Assembly (NCBI GenBank): GCA_963210315.1
Contig: OY723301.1
Location: 496,001 to 560,000 of the forward strand
Reading direction: 5' to 3'
DNA length: 64,000 bases
Source of the DNA: Rhynchopus euleeides
Lineage: Eukaryota > Euglenozoa > Diplonemea > Diplonemida > Diplonemidae
Shown here: positions 43,603 to 55,261 of the stretch, piece after piece
Position numbering within the stretch: the first letter of the stretch is position 1
Layout: each line of letters starts with the position of its first letter
Made by a program: the position numbers and the translations under genes
The notes under the pieces: generated by a model
What the model saw: the letters and a program-made list of their open reading frames with translations, nothing else
The model's database searches: none
Told to the model about the DNA's origin: nothing

Positions 43603-45810
43603 TCACAGCCCGGAGACGTCCCACACAAGCAGCTGGCCGTCGTGGCCTGCCGTGGCCACACGTGTGCCGCTGGGTGAGAAGCTCAGCCGGCGCACACCTC
43701 CTGCGTGCCCCACAAGCCGACCGTGTGTCGCCCCGCCGCTGGTGCCCCACAGCACCACCGGGCCCACCCCGGCAGCGGCAACGAGGCGCCCGTCAGGCGA
43801 GTGTTGCACGTCGAACACGAATCTGGATGCGTGTCGAAGACGCAGCCGCTCGCTGGCGGCGTTGCCTGCCCACAGCCCCACACGCACCGTCCCGTCGTCC
43901 ATCCCGCGTGCAAGCTCGTCCCCGCCCGGCGAGAAGGACATCGCCGTCACACGTGCCCCAACAGACACCACTGCCGCCTCCTCCTGCCCGTTGTCCACAG
44001 CGAAGACACGCACGGCCTCACCCACTTCGGCGTGCCCCGTCACAGCCGCCAAGCGTGCTGCTGACCCACCAGAGCCAGCACCAGCAGGCAGGAACGCCAC
44101 ATCGCGGACGTGCCTGTGCAGCACCTGCGCCGGCCGCATCCCTTCAACGGCGTCGTGCACACGCATCACCTCCTCCTCCACCCCGCCAGCCACAAGCAGA
44201 CGCCCATCCGGCGAGAACCGCACACGCCGCACAGGTGCCGCCGCCGCGTCACCGTGCTCCAGGTCCAGCAGCACCGCCCCCGTCGTGGCATCGCACACCA
44301 CCGCACGCCCACCTTCCCCGCCTGCCGCGACACGCGTCCCGTCCGGCGAGAAGGCAACGTCGTGCGCAGCAAAGCCACCGCACGCCAGCGACCGCAGCTG
44401 TGCCCCAGTCGCAGCGCTGAAGACACGCACCACCCCGTCCGCACCGCCTGCCGCGATTTCCGCACCGCTGGGCGAGTGTGCCACGCTCAGCACGCTGCCC
44501 GCATGCTGGATGCGCAGCACACACCGCTGTGACGCCCCCACACCGCACACACTGGCGAACGTGTCGGACACTTCGCAGCTGTGGGGCACAGCCGTCACGG
44601 GTGCAGGTGCATGTGTGTCAGGCGCTGCAGTTGGAGGTGCAGGCGTGTCCGGCACAGGTGTCGCAGGGACAGGTGTAGACGGTGCAGGTGTCGGAGGTAC
44701 CGGCGTGTCAGGAGCAGGAGTCACAGGTGCAAGTGTGTCTGGCACAGGTGTCGGGGGTACAGGTGTAGACGGTGCAGGTGTCGGGGGTACCTGTGTTTCA
44801 GGAGAAGCAGTCCGTGGTGCAAGTGTGTCTGGCACAGGTGTTACAGGTGGGGGTGCCCCGTCGTCCCACAAGAGAATCTTGCCAGAGCTGTCGTCCTGTC
44901 CAGTGATGATGGTGTCGCTGGTGTGGAAGTACGAAACTGCTACTGTTCGTGGGGTTCTCTCTGGGGGTGTTATGTCGTGAGACTGCAGCAGGCTGCCTGT
45001 CTCCACGGAGTGGACCTTCGCCAGCGTCCTTCCAACCACAGCCACCTTGCTCCAGTCCCGAGAGAAGGCCATCCCGTTCGCCATGAACCCCATCATTGGA
45101 ATGCTCTTGTGGAAGGAGTAGTCGCTGAGCCTGTAGATGTTCACCGGAGCCGAGCCACGCAGAGTCGCGAAATACAGACCATCTGGGGACACGTGGACGG
45201 TGGTGAGCGTCGTATCTTGAAAATCCAGCAGCGTCTTGAGAAGATCACCAGTCGTCGCATTCCACACACGCACCCTCTGATCCGTCGACGTACTGATGAT
45301 CCTTCCCCCGTCAAGGGTGTAGGCCAATCCCTTAATTGTTCCGCTTGGAGGCCCAGTCAACTCCACGATGCGACCATTCGCAGCATTCCAGATCGAGATG
45401 AGGCCATATTGGTGCCCAGCAACAATACGTGTCCCGTCTGGTGAGTACAATGCAATACATAGGGTAATACCGACCTCTTTATCCCCCCACAGTTCCTCCC
45501 CGGTGCTCAAGCTGACGACAGCAACCCCATCGGGCCACATGCCTATCGCCACTTCGTCGTTCGCAATAGGAGAGAACGCTACGGCGTGCGTACTACTGTA
45601 GTCGGGAACTATGAGAGCACTACCTGTTGCAATGTCGAACACATGCAAACCACTGTACGCTCCCACCGCGACCAACCTATCGTCATATGAAACTGCGAGG
45701 TGCGAGGCCCGATACGGCACAGTCCCAACTTGCCTCCTGCAATAGGGACTCACAGACGCAGGGCACGGTGCGCTGAAGCACAGCGACAGCAGCGCCGCTA
45801 CGGCCGCCAT
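43603..45810 (-). CDS. Secreted WD40-repeat protein, intact paralog
   Basis: 735 codons. The ATG at 45810 opens a hydrophobic signal peptide (MAAVAALLSLCFSA). Residues ~35-310 form an N-terminal set of WD40 blades (HAVAFSPIANDEVAIGMWPD; ISIWNAANG; VRVWNATTG). A Pro/Thr/Asp linker (PVPDTLAP repeats, about 315-410) leads to a second WD40 set (about 430-735) with clear S-P-D-G-T-x-V-A-A-G-G and F-S-P-x-G turns, ending LLVWDVSGL. It is a predicted extracellular beta-propeller scaffold; no catalytic domain is seen. A paralog at 50564-52834 shares the C-terminal half almost identically, while the N-terminal halves differ clearly. Confidence 0.88.
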   Translation of the reverse strand: MAAVAALLSLCFSAPCPASVSPYCRRQVGTVPYRASHLAVSYDDRLVAVGAYSGLHVFDIATGSALIVPDYSSTHAVAFSPIANDEVAIGMWPDGVAVVSLSTGEELWGDKEVGITLCIALYSPDGTRIVAGHQYGLISIWNAANGRIVELTGPPSGTIKGLAYTLDGGRIISTSTDQRVRVWNATTGDLLKTLLDFQDTTLTTVHVSPDGLYFATLRGSAPVNIYRLSDYSFHKSIPMMGFMANGMAFSRDWSKVAVVGRTLAKVHSVETGSLLQSHDITPPERTPRTVAVSYFHTSDTIITGQDDSSGKILLWDDGAPPPVTPVPDTLAPRTASPETQVPPTPAPSTPVPPTPVPDTLAPVTPAPDTPVPPTPAPSTPVPATPVPDTPAPPTAAPDTHAPAPVTAVPHSCEVSDTFASVCGVGASQRCVLRIQHAGSVLSVAHSPSGAEIAAGGADGVVRVFSAATGAQLRSLACGGFAAHDVAFSPDGTRVAAGGEGGRAVVCDATTGAVLLDLEHGDAAAAPVRRVRFSPDGRLLVAGGVEEEVMRVHDAVEGMRPAQVLHRHVRDVAFLPAGAGSGGSAARLAAVTGHAEVGEAVRVFAVDNGQEEAAVVSVGARVTAMSFSPGGDELARGMDDGTVRVGLWAGNAASERLRLRHASRFVFDVQHSPDGRLVAAAGVGPVVLWGTSGGATHGRLVGHAGGVRRLSFSPSGTRVATAGHDGQLLVWDVSGL

Positions 45811-45984
45811 GGCTGCGGTGTGTGCAGGGTGTGTGTCCTATCTGTCGGGTGGTGGGGGGCAGGGATCAAGAATACGCGTCTGACACCCCACGTATTCGTA
45901 TTAATCATAGTGTCATAACGGCCGTCATGGAGGGAGTGGATTTTCTGAGAATTCACTACCTCAGTTCCCGCTACCGAATTATAT

Positions 45985-47610
45985 AAACGGCCGTTTTCAT
46001 GTTTTGTTGGCGAAAAAACGGCCGTTTTTTTCCCCCTCCTATTTTCCTTTGGAGATTCGCCTCCTGCTTACCGTACCGAGCTGAGGAAACACACTTGACA
46101 ACTCCCTGTTGCCTGCACATGACATTGGGCACTGCGATTCTCTGTCGACTGTACAAATAAAAATGGCTTCCGCCCTGCCTGTCGCTCGACAAGCAGCAGA
46201 CACCCGAGAGCAGAGAGGAGTGTAGCAGCCCGGTTCGCCCCCGGGTTGTCCGAGAAATCCAGCACACCCTCGGAACGTGGTGGCCTAGTCGTAGATCACC
46301 CAGGCCCTGCTCGTGACCTCCCCGAAACAGAGGGGAGGTGGCACCGGAGTTCTGACACCCCTACGACTCATGCGGCCGCACGCGCTCGGGCACAGACGGC
46401 GGACCGCAAACCAGAAGGACTTCCCTGATTCCGTGCCGTCCCACCTTCTGCGCATGCGGTCGCCAGCCCAGGCCAGCTCCCCTGCCAGGGGCACTGGGGG
46501 GTCGTACTTCCCCACCTCAGACACTTTCTCGATGACATTCTCAATGTCGGTGTACACTGCGTCGACAGGGGCACGCCGTTGGCACACCCAGCTGCGCATC
46601 GCAGTACTTCTGGAGCAGCGATGCGAGGGGTGCCGTCAGGCGGACGGCGGCCTGCGGGTGGGACTCGAGCCCAGCGATTTCGTGGGCATCTCTGCCAACC
46701 GCAGAAGCGACGACACGTAGCAGGGCCGCTGTCCTGCAGCGGGCCCGGAAGATTGTATAAATGCCCGGGGACGTGGTGCAAGGTGCAGATCCACTCAAGC
46801 GGTGCAGGTAGTGTGTGTCGGAGAGAAGCGGGATCGCACGGCCGGTGGTGCCGTCTTGCTCGCCTGCTTCTCCCTCTCAGCTGCGTCAGAGATGTGGCAC
46901 AGCACATCCTTCAGCGCCAGTGCGGTCGTGAACCCATCCAGCTGGTGCTGCATATTGCCCGGGATGATCGCCCGTGCCTTCGGGAATAAATCAGCGAAGG
47001 CGGTGTCCTTCTCATCCGGGGCTGTCGCCGAGAAGGGAAAGCTCTGTCGGAAGAGCCCTGATGCCAGTGAGCGACACCACCTCTGCCTGCACGGTCATCC
47101 ACGACACACGTGCCTAGATTGGCCGCAACCATGTTCAGCCCCTCCTCGGGACACACTTCTTGACAGCATCATGCACCATGCCAGCTGGTGATCCGGTGAA
47201 CAACGCACCCCGGGCGATCCGAAGTTGCAAGCCTGCCACTGAGGGTATCGCACTCCGAGAGCCAGCTGTTTCCCTGGCTCTGCACTTTCAACGCTGCGTT
47301 CTTCTTCTTGATATGGCGCGGTCCGTCAAAGTGGTCCACGAAGTCTGAACTCTTCGCATCATACTTGAAGGCGCGCTCACAATGCTTGCTGCAGGGTATC
47401 CCTTGCAGTGGGGAGGCACTCCTGGTGGTGGGATCTCGCCTGCTGACCCACGCCCCATACAAAATTCCCAGGTAAAAAAAACGGCCGTTTTTGCAAGTCT
47501 GTGGGGTGTACTTGTGGTGTGTACTTTTTTAAAATGCTGAAAATCAGCGGCCGTTTTTGCAAGTCCACAAAATACAAGGGATTTTTTAAAACGGCCGCTA
47601 TGCAACCATG
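45985..47610 (-). mobile_element. Decayed DNA transposon, copy 2 (apparently full length)
   Basis: 46389-47610 matches 1-1198 with scattered small indels. The left part (45985-46388) is seen only here. Both ends carry paired AACGGCCGTTTT motifs (45985-46027 and about 47479-47600), which look like degenerate terminal inverted repeats. Minus-strand coding pieces include a zinc-finger-like CSKHCERAFKYDAKSSD, HQLDGFTTALALKDVLCHIS and VYTDIENVIEKVSEVGKYD, in different frames. I infer a hAT-like transposase remnant of about 1.6 kb; it is not functional as read. Confidence 0.55.
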
Positions 47611-48336
47611 TAATACGTATTAATACGAATACGTATTAATACGTCGAATACGTGTAATACGCGTGGTTTTGGCGACCCTCTTTCCCTCAGTGGTTTGGGG
47701 TATTTTCCCTTCCGGTGTCTGTTTTGTGAGGTTTTTGGGGTGGAGATGGGGTTCCTCCGGGATCGCGATATCTGCAGAACATGTTGACGCGCTGCGGGAA
47801 GCACATATTCGTTGTGAGTTTGTGCTTCTCCAGTGTGTTTGAACCTCAGACGCCGTCCATGACGACGCCACACTCGAACTGACGGACACAGACAATCCAA
47901 GATGGGATCGGTCACGATCCTTTGTCTTCGTCTCCTTGGCTGACACAGTGCCCAGCCGGTGCGATCTGCCCCACATACAAGCACTCAGTTGACCAGGTAT
48001 CGCCACTCAGTTGATGTGGTTTCGCCTGTTCTACCACCTGGGGAGGGCGCAGGGTCGGTGTACGCCTCAACCTGGCGTTGCGGGTACCCTTCAGGTGCAG
48101 GAAGGCCGGGTTTGCAGGGCCTCTCTCGTGATTACGAATGCCCCATTTCAGCTCCGCCCGACACATGGTTGCTCCGTGCTCTTAATAGCGCGGGTCCGGC
48201 CTCTGCAGCCGACAGGTTGCGAGCCCATGAGGGGGTCTACAGCGCAACTCAAGGAGGGAAAGGGGGCTGAACCAAAAACCCACGTATTTCAGGAAAATAC
48301 CCCCCACGTATTCGTATTAATACGTATTAATACGAA
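47611..48336. mobile_element. ~725-bp element with TAATACG repeats at both ends
   Basis: 47611-47665 and 48283-48336 consist of TAATACG and TTCGTATTAA pieces in inverse orientation around unrelated sequence. Similar pieces also lie at 45888-45905 and 48704-48731, outside the neighbouring elements. This suggests that the decayed transposon and the MITE at 48337 inserted into such TACG-rich DNA. Confidence 0.6.
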
Positions 48337-48704
48337 TACCTGGGACCCCCCGTGTTTAAGTCCCCCCCCTGGAGGCGATTTTCGGCCGGGGGGGACTTAA
48401 ACACGGGGGGGGCGGACCTAAACACAGGGGGGGCTTAAACACGGGGGTGGCACAGTGGAGACCAAGAAGACCTCTTCCTCTGCTGTCGTAGGGGGGTAAT
48501 TCCGGTCCGGATGGACTTTTGGCACCCCACTTTTCGACTCTGACAGCACCTGGAGGGCCTAGGGGCCACCTGATGACCCTCCAGACCAGCTCACCCCCGT
48601 GTTTAGGTCCCCCTGTGTTTAAGTCCCCCCCCTGCCAGACCCCCAGGGGGGGACTTAAACACGGGGGTAAGGGGGGGGGACTTATACACGGGGGGTCCCA
48701 GGTA
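48337..48704. mobile_element. MITE family D, copy 1
   Basis: Ends TACCTGGGACCCCCCGTGTT / inverse. Internal phrase GACCAAGAAGACCTCTTCC and GGTCCGGATGGACTTTTGGC, shared with 54686-54984 and 61530-61690. TTTAAGTCCCCCCC motifs repeat inside both ends. Confidence 0.9.
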
Positions 48705-50563
48705 CGTATAATACGTTTAATACGCGTATTTTTGAACCCTGGGTGGGGGGGGGGGGGCGGAGGAACACATGGCAATCTTCAGCAGGTCACAGTTGAGGGA
48801 GAGGGGTGGGGGAGTGGAGGAAGGCACGGCGTCTCTCTTCTATCCGCCTTCACTGTCTCATACACGTTGCAGCAGCTAGTAGCGAGCAAATGACCCGCAG
48901 CAGGCGAAAAACGCTCTGTGGCTGTGCCGCCCCCTCCCACACCTGTGGGCCAGGGCACGGCTCCCAAAGCCCTTCAGAGAGCGAGTCAGAGCCGGGGTAC
49001 TATTGCACGCAAGAACAAGGCACTCGACAGGCACACGCCACAGGGGGTAAGGGGGGTTTGATCGTCGAGAGTGAATAGAAAAGCAAGCCACCCAGCACGT
49101 TCTCGCAATGCTAGTCCCTTTTGTAGTCACTACACCGGATCGTAGTAGGCTGTGGCTGAGCCCTGGCCTTGGCTCTTGCCGTTCACAGAGTTCCTTGCCG
49201 CGCACTGGCGAGTTACTCGCAACACCTGCGAGTAACCTACCCAAGCATACGTACTCCAAAGGCACCACTACCGGATCGAAGGCTGGCCCTGGTACACCTC
49301 AGTTCGACGACTGGATTTGGTGTGCGTGCATGCCTGAACGTGGATCTGTGGGAAAACGAAGGAACAGAACAGGGTAGGTTAGGGGAACGGGGGAGGGAGG
49401 GAAGGGCATCAAGTCGACACAATCGCCTGCAAAAGGCTGCGGGCAGCACCACGCGGCGCAGCACGGTGCAGCACAAAGGCAGGCAGAAGGGATATTTCGA
49501 GTCGATACGGCACAAAACTCGGAACCTGAGGCTTCTCAGGGTTCTCCGTTGCTGCCGGAAACGTGGAGATATGGGAGACCAATGCAGCGGGGGTGAAGCA
49601 ACCAGGGGGACTGGACTGTTCCCGAATTGGAGTTGGGGTGGGGGGAGCGCCAGGACTGCAGCTCCTGAACGTGGGAGAGGAATGGGGAGGAAAGGGGCAC
49701 ATTTGGACGGGGGTTTCGTCCTAAGAACCTGGAGCCGCGAGGGATAGGCATGGGCAGAACCAAGGTAATGGGTGCTACCGGGGGAGCGGGTCATCGCTCA
49801 GATGTGCAGAAAGGTGAGAAAAACTGGGCCTCGCAATAACTGGGCTGCAAAGCTACACAGTTTGACACACAGTGCGGCACAAAGCGAATCACCGCCGCGG
49901 GAAGCAATACGGGGCAGAAAGAGGGGGCCTAAGCGGCTGTGGGTGAAAACAGGGTATCGGTGAAGCAACACAGTGACCAGGGCGTGTGGGATATCCCGAC
50001 ATCCACGCACGGGAGGTCCCGCCGGGATATGGGACACGGGAGAGCAACTATCCCCCGAGAACGTGGGTTCCCAGGGAGCCCATCCCGGGGGGGACAGCGG
50101 CCATGTCCCGCTTGGGATATCCCAAGCGTCCTGGCGACCGTGGAGAAGACCTGGATGCCCTGAAGCAATAGAAGAGGCGGTAGAATGGGGTGGGGAACGC
50201 CAGGACACAGCTCCTGAACCTGGGAGATGGGGGTAAACAGCACGCGCCTTCCTCAGGCACGGAGAAAGCGTGGTGTGCGAGCTCCTTTTGAAGGGTGGCT
50301 TTCGCACGATTCTGGCAGGCCAGAGTGCACCGATCAGCATGTCTGAGGAAGACGTGTGGGAAATGCAAACAAAACAATTTCATTTCAGAGTGGGCACACA
50401 TTGGTGCGGTGTGGTGGAGTTGAAGCAGCACCATCCAGCAGATGGCGACACACAAACACGCGAATCATTGAAGTAGACTGGAGTGCAGAGGACACCGAAC
50501 ACCTGCTGTTGATGATCTGCACCGTCGACACGCAGGCAGACAGAACAGGAAGGGCAGGGAGGC
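48705..50563. other. Gene-free spacer between WD40 paralogs
   Basis: Holds the third copy of the ~110-bp repeat (49406-49510) and a phrase at 49829-49886 (CTGGGCTGCAAAG, TTGACACACAGTGCGG) shared with 19247-19303. A run of GGGATATCCC-type half-palindromes lies at 49989-50130. No coding frame is recognised. Confidence 0.5.
49406..49510. repeat. ~110-bp 3'-flank repeat, copy 3
   Basis: AAGTCGACACAATCGCCTGC ... GGCAGAAGGGATATTTCGAG; see 42765 and 43105. Confidence 0.75.
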
Positions 50564-52834
50564 TCACAGCCCGGAGACGTCCCACACAAGCAGCTGGCCG
50601 TCGTGGCCTGCCGTGGCCACACGTGTGCCGCTGGGTGAGAAGCTCAGCCGGCGCACACCTCCTGCGTGTCCCACAAGCTCAGCGAGCGTCGCCCCGCCGC
50701 TGGTGCCCCACAGCACCACCGGGCCCACCCCGGCAGCGGCAACGAGGCGCCCGTCAGGCGAGTGCCGCGCATCGAACACGAATCCGGACGCGTGTCGAAG
50801 ACGCAGCCGCTCGCTGGCGGCGTTGCCTGCCCACAGCCCCACACGCACCGTCCCGTCGTCCATCCCGCGTGCAAGCTCGTCCCCGCTTGGCGAGAAGGAC
50901 ATCGCCGTCACACGTGCCCCAACAGACACCACTGCCGCCTCCTCCTGCCCGTTGTCCACGGCGAAGACACGCACGGCCTCACCCACTTCGGCGTGCCCCG
51001 TCACAGCCGCCAAGCGTGCCGCTGACCCACCAGAGCCAGCACCAGCAGGCAGGAACGCCACATCGCGGACGTGCCTGTGCAGCACCTGCTCCGGCCGCAT
51101 CCCTTCAACGGCGTCGTGCACACGCATCACCTCCTCCTCCACCCCGCCAGCCACAAGCAGACGCCCGTCCGGCGAGAACCGCACACGCCGCACAGGTGTC
51201 GCCGCCGCGTCACCGTGCTCCAGGTCCAGCAGCACCGCCCCCGTCGTGGCGTCGCACACCACCGCACGCCCACCTTCCCCGCCTGCCGCGACACGCGTCC
51301 CGTCCGGCGAGAAGGCAACGTCGTGCGCAGCAAAGCCACCGCACGCCAGCGACCGCAGCTGTGCCCCAGTCGCAGCGCTGAAGACACGCACCACCCCGTC
51401 CGCACCGCCTGCCGCGATTTCCGCACCGCTGGGCGAGTGTGCCACGCTCAGCACGCTGCCCGCATGCTGGATGCGCAGCACACACCGCTGTGACGCACCC
51501 GCACCGCACACACTGGCGAACGTGTCGGACACTTCGCAGCTGTGGGGCACAGCCGTCACGGGTGCAGGTGTGGGAGGTGAAGGTGTTGCAGGTGCCGGCG
51601 TGTCCGGCACAGGTGTCGCAGGGACAGGTGTAGACGGTGCAGGTGTCGGAGGCACCTGTGTGTCAGGAGCAGGAGTCACAGGTGCAAGTGTGTCTGGCAC
51701 AGGTGTCGGGGGTACAGGCGTGTCTGGCAAAGGTGTCGGAGGTACGGGTGTCGGAGGTGCAGCTGTAGGCGGTACAGATGTTGGAGGTGCCCATGTGTCA
51801 GGAGCAGCACTTGGAGGTGCAAGTGTGTCTGGCGACGATGTCGGAGGTACAGGTGTCGGAGGTGCAGGAGAGATCGGGGGTGGGGTTGGTGCCACGTCGT
51901 CCCACAAGAGGACCCTGGCATTAGTGGTGCTGTAGTCTGCAGTGACGATGGTGTCGCTGGTGTGGAAGTACGAAACTGCCTGTGTTGTTCGGGATGACAT
52001 CGCGTGAGACTGCAGCAGGTTGCCTGTCTCCACGGAGTAGACCTCCATGTCGCCATACCCAGCCACCGCCACTTTGCTCCAGTCCTGAGAGAAGGACATC
52101 CCTTACGACCACGACCCCTTTGTAATCTTCTTGTGGAGGGTGTAGTCGCTGAGTTTGTAGATGTTCACCGTGTCCGCCGTCTGGTAACCCAGACTCGCGA
52201 AGTAAAGACCATCTGGTGACACGTGCGTGACGTCGACCTTGCTTGTGTGTTCCAGCAGAGCCCTGAGAGGAGCACCGGTCGTTGCATCCCAGACAATCGC
52301 CTTGGTATCCCACGACCCGCTGATGATCCTTCCCCCATCAGTGGTGTACGCCAAGCCGTAAACCCGGTCGGTGTGACCCCCAATCAGGGACACCACGAAG
52401 GCACCAGTCGCAGCATTCCAGATCGAGATGCCGCCATTGAGATGCCCAGCAGCAACACGTGTCCCGTCCGGTGAGTAGGCAAGAGAGAGGACAGTACCTT
52501 TTGAGCCGTCCGACCACAGTTCCTCCCCGGTGATCAAGCTGACGACAGCAACCCCACCGCTCCACAGTCCCACCGCCACTTCGTTCGCAACAGGAGAGAA
52601 CGCCACGGCGTGCGTATTACTGTAGTCGGGAACCGGAAGTGCAGCACCTGTTGCAACGTTGAACACGGATAAGCCACTCGACCCTCCCACTGCGGCCAAC
52701 GTGTCGTCACGTGAAACTGCCACTCTCGAAAGCTGATAATTCAGTGTCGCAAGTTCCCTCCTGCACTGCGGACCCACAGACCAGGGGCATAGTGCACTGA
52801 AGCACAGCGACAGCAGCGCCGCTACGGCCGCCAT
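50564..52834 (-). pseudogene. Secreted WD40-repeat protein, paralog with an in-frame stop
   Basis: Same architecture as 43603-45810: signal peptide from the ATG at 52834 (MAAVAALLSLCFSA), N-terminal WD40 blades, Pro/Thr linker (PPTSVPPTAAPPTPVPPTP) and C-terminal WD40 set ending LLVWDVSGL. A TAA at 52103-52105 (after HKKITKGSWS) interrupts an otherwise continuous frame; the next in-frame ATG is at 52099. The product is either truncated to 243 residues or the gene is recently dead. The downstream frame is fully open for 511 codons, so decay must be recent or the downstream part may be translated separately. The C-terminal half is nearly identical to the other copy; the N-terminal half and linker differ. 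Confidence 0.82.
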
Positions 52835-54685
52835 GGCTGCGGTGTGTGCAGGGTGTGTGTCCTATCTGTCGGGTGGTGGTGTCAGAGCTGTGGCGCCCCC
52901 CTCGGTGACGACACACGGCCTCATCACGGCACCTGTGCCCCCTCCGCTCTGTGCCTTTGTGTGTGTGACACGCATGCTGCTGTGGCACTCACCCTCCTGC
53001 GCCGACCCTTCAAACACCGCATACCCGTGCACAAATCCGAGCATAGGTGGCATGTGCGGTGTCTCAGGGAATTGGAGGCGGGGCCGCGGGCCGGGGTGTG
53101 GAAAAAACGGTGACTCACCACCTGGTCGTACTCTACGCCACCACCACACCCTTCCTGCTTCTGTTCCCATGCCGCGCCCCGCTATTTTGTTTTTCCCGCC
53201 AAAACCGCTGCCACCCCACCACCCCACCCACCCACCCCTCTCCCTCCAGGCTGACTCACTTCATTCATGAAAGGACGGGGCGGAAAGAGCTGCAATCATT
53301 GAACCGAGCTGGAGCCGCACCGTCCCAGGCAGGCGCTTCGACTTTTTGATTCTGGAAGCTTATTGGGGGGTGGGGATAGGGACAGAGCGGCATGCGTGTC
53401 AGGATACGGAAATACCGGGGGAATGGAACAGGGGGAAAAAAACATCTTGCCGCTGTGTTGGGGTGGGGTGGCAGGTTGAATTATGGGCATGGAGCAATCG
53501 GACAGGGTACGGTGTGAAGTGGGTCAAGGGGGAAGATATGACCCCCGATTGAAAACACGGGCTGAGGGGGGATTGTGTTGTGAGGGCGAGTAAGGGGGGG
53601 GAGGGACGATGGGGAGAGGGGGGAGAAGGGGGGAAAAAAAAGGAAACGATCTACGTCGCGCACAACAACAACACCAAGAGAAAATGTCACTCCAGTACAG
53701 CCGCTCTTTACTCGTATTTTGTTTGTGATGCGTTGACGCTTCCACACACAAAACCTCAACTCCTGTGATGGGGGAGGCTAGTGGTGTGCGGAGCACGTTT
53801 GGCTGTGGTGGAGTGACATTTTCTGCTCACAAGTGTGCGTAAAAAAAAACAAGGCGTGGGAACACGGAAACAAAGGAATCAGGGGGGGGGGGGGGAAGGT
53901 GGGTGACACGAGAGGACATCCAATATCCCCCGACGAGCCCTCTTCAGCCATTTGCCCCGTGGCTTCACGCTGCTGTTGCTATTGTTGTATTTTGCTTTTA
54001 TCTATTGCAGCAAAATGGGTGTGTGGGTGGGGGGGGGGGGGGGGGAGAGAGAGGGGGGGGGGCAAAAAAAGGCAAAAATGGATACCCCACGATATAAAGG
54101 GGAGGTCGGGGGGTGGTGGTGGTGGGGGTGGGGTGAAAATCTACAAGAAAAAAATGCATGTCAATGTATAGCCAAAATTGATATGATGGTGTTCCCTCGA
54201 AGAGGGTGGTCGGGTTTTGCGTTTCGTTTGCTTTGTGGCGGGGGGGGGGGGGGGTGGGGGGGGGGAAAGGGGGGGGCGGTGCATGAAAAAATAGGCGTAC
54301 GCATTTGGATTATTGACGACCTCCCAGCCTGACGTGCAAGACGACCAGATCCATTTTTTTTATGCACCTATCGCACCGGGCGAAGCTCAAAGAATGCCCC
54401 CGAACACACATGAACCCTGTTTGCAGCAGGTGTTGAGAGATCACGTCTCTTTCACGCTGCCACACCCACTGCCAACAAATTAGGGTGGACGACTCGCCCA
54501 ACTTTTCAGCTAAGCTACTGTGACAAAAAATATTGGCTTCAAAAAAAGAAATTCCTGGGTTTCTCGGCCACTTTTGAGGTAATTGCGCGACAGTCCTGAA
54601 GTTGGGAACCCCAAATGTGGAAAAGCAACACCGAAAACTCGATTTTCGGGCCCCACACTGTAGACACAATGTGAATTTTCGGGGG
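52835..54685. other. Gene-free spacer upstream of the second WD40 gene
   Basis: 52835-52880 matches the flank of the other WD40 gene, so the duplication extends past the start codon. G tracts lie at 53882-53894, 54029-54046 and 54239-54254. A dispersed repeat copy is listed at 53716-53840. No gene is seen. Confidence 0.5.
53716..53840 (+). repeat. Dispersed ~130-bp repeat family, copy 3
   Basis: GCGTTGACGCTTCCACACAC, AAAACCTCAACT, TGTGCGGAGCACGTTTGG and CTCACAAGTGTGCGTAAAAA occur in the same order as at 33013-33150. Confidence 0.7.
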
Positions 54686-54984
54686 TACCTGGGACCCCCC
54701 GTGTTTAAGTCCCCCCCCTGGAGGCGACTTTCGGCCAGGGGGGGGCTTAAACACGGGGGTGGCACGGTGGAGACCAAGAAGACCTCTTCCGCTTCCGTCG
54801 TATGGGGGTGATTCCGGTCCGGATGGACTTTTGGCACCCCACTTTTCGACTCTGACAGCACCTGGAGGGCACCAGGTGGCCTAGCGGCCACCTGATGACC
54901 CTCCAGACCAGCCCACTCCCGTGTTTAGGTCCACCTGTGCTTAAGTCCCCCCTGGGGGGACTTTTACACGGGTGGTCCCAGGTA
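54686..54984. mobile_element. MITE family D, copy 2
   Basis: Same ends and internal phrases as 48337-48704, but shorter on the right side. It is not a nested insertion and looks complete. Confidence 0.9.
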
Positions 54985-55261
54985 CGAGCAGTGATCTCGT
55001 GCCAGGGCTGGCATGGCCCGACCTCAACATTTTCCCATCACATGTTGTGGAGAGGCCAGACTATCTTCAGTAGACTTTGGGTTTTTGAGTTCGGCCGGGT
55101 GAAAATGCGGCGCAGCGTGCGAAAACCCAACGCCACCATGAGAGGCAGGTGGATGAAGCTTGATGACTCAGTCGCGCCGAATCGTACCCAAGTGAAGGAC
55201 TATCCCCTGGAATGCGACACAGCACCAACCGGTGTGAGACGTGCCTTCAAAATCCTGAAGG

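Noticed and set aside
52084-52106. 22-base GT...CAG intron that would remove the stop in the second WD40 gene
   Set aside because: The matching bases are coding sequence in the intact paralog, and the length is far below the 59-base minimum seen in the CDK gene.
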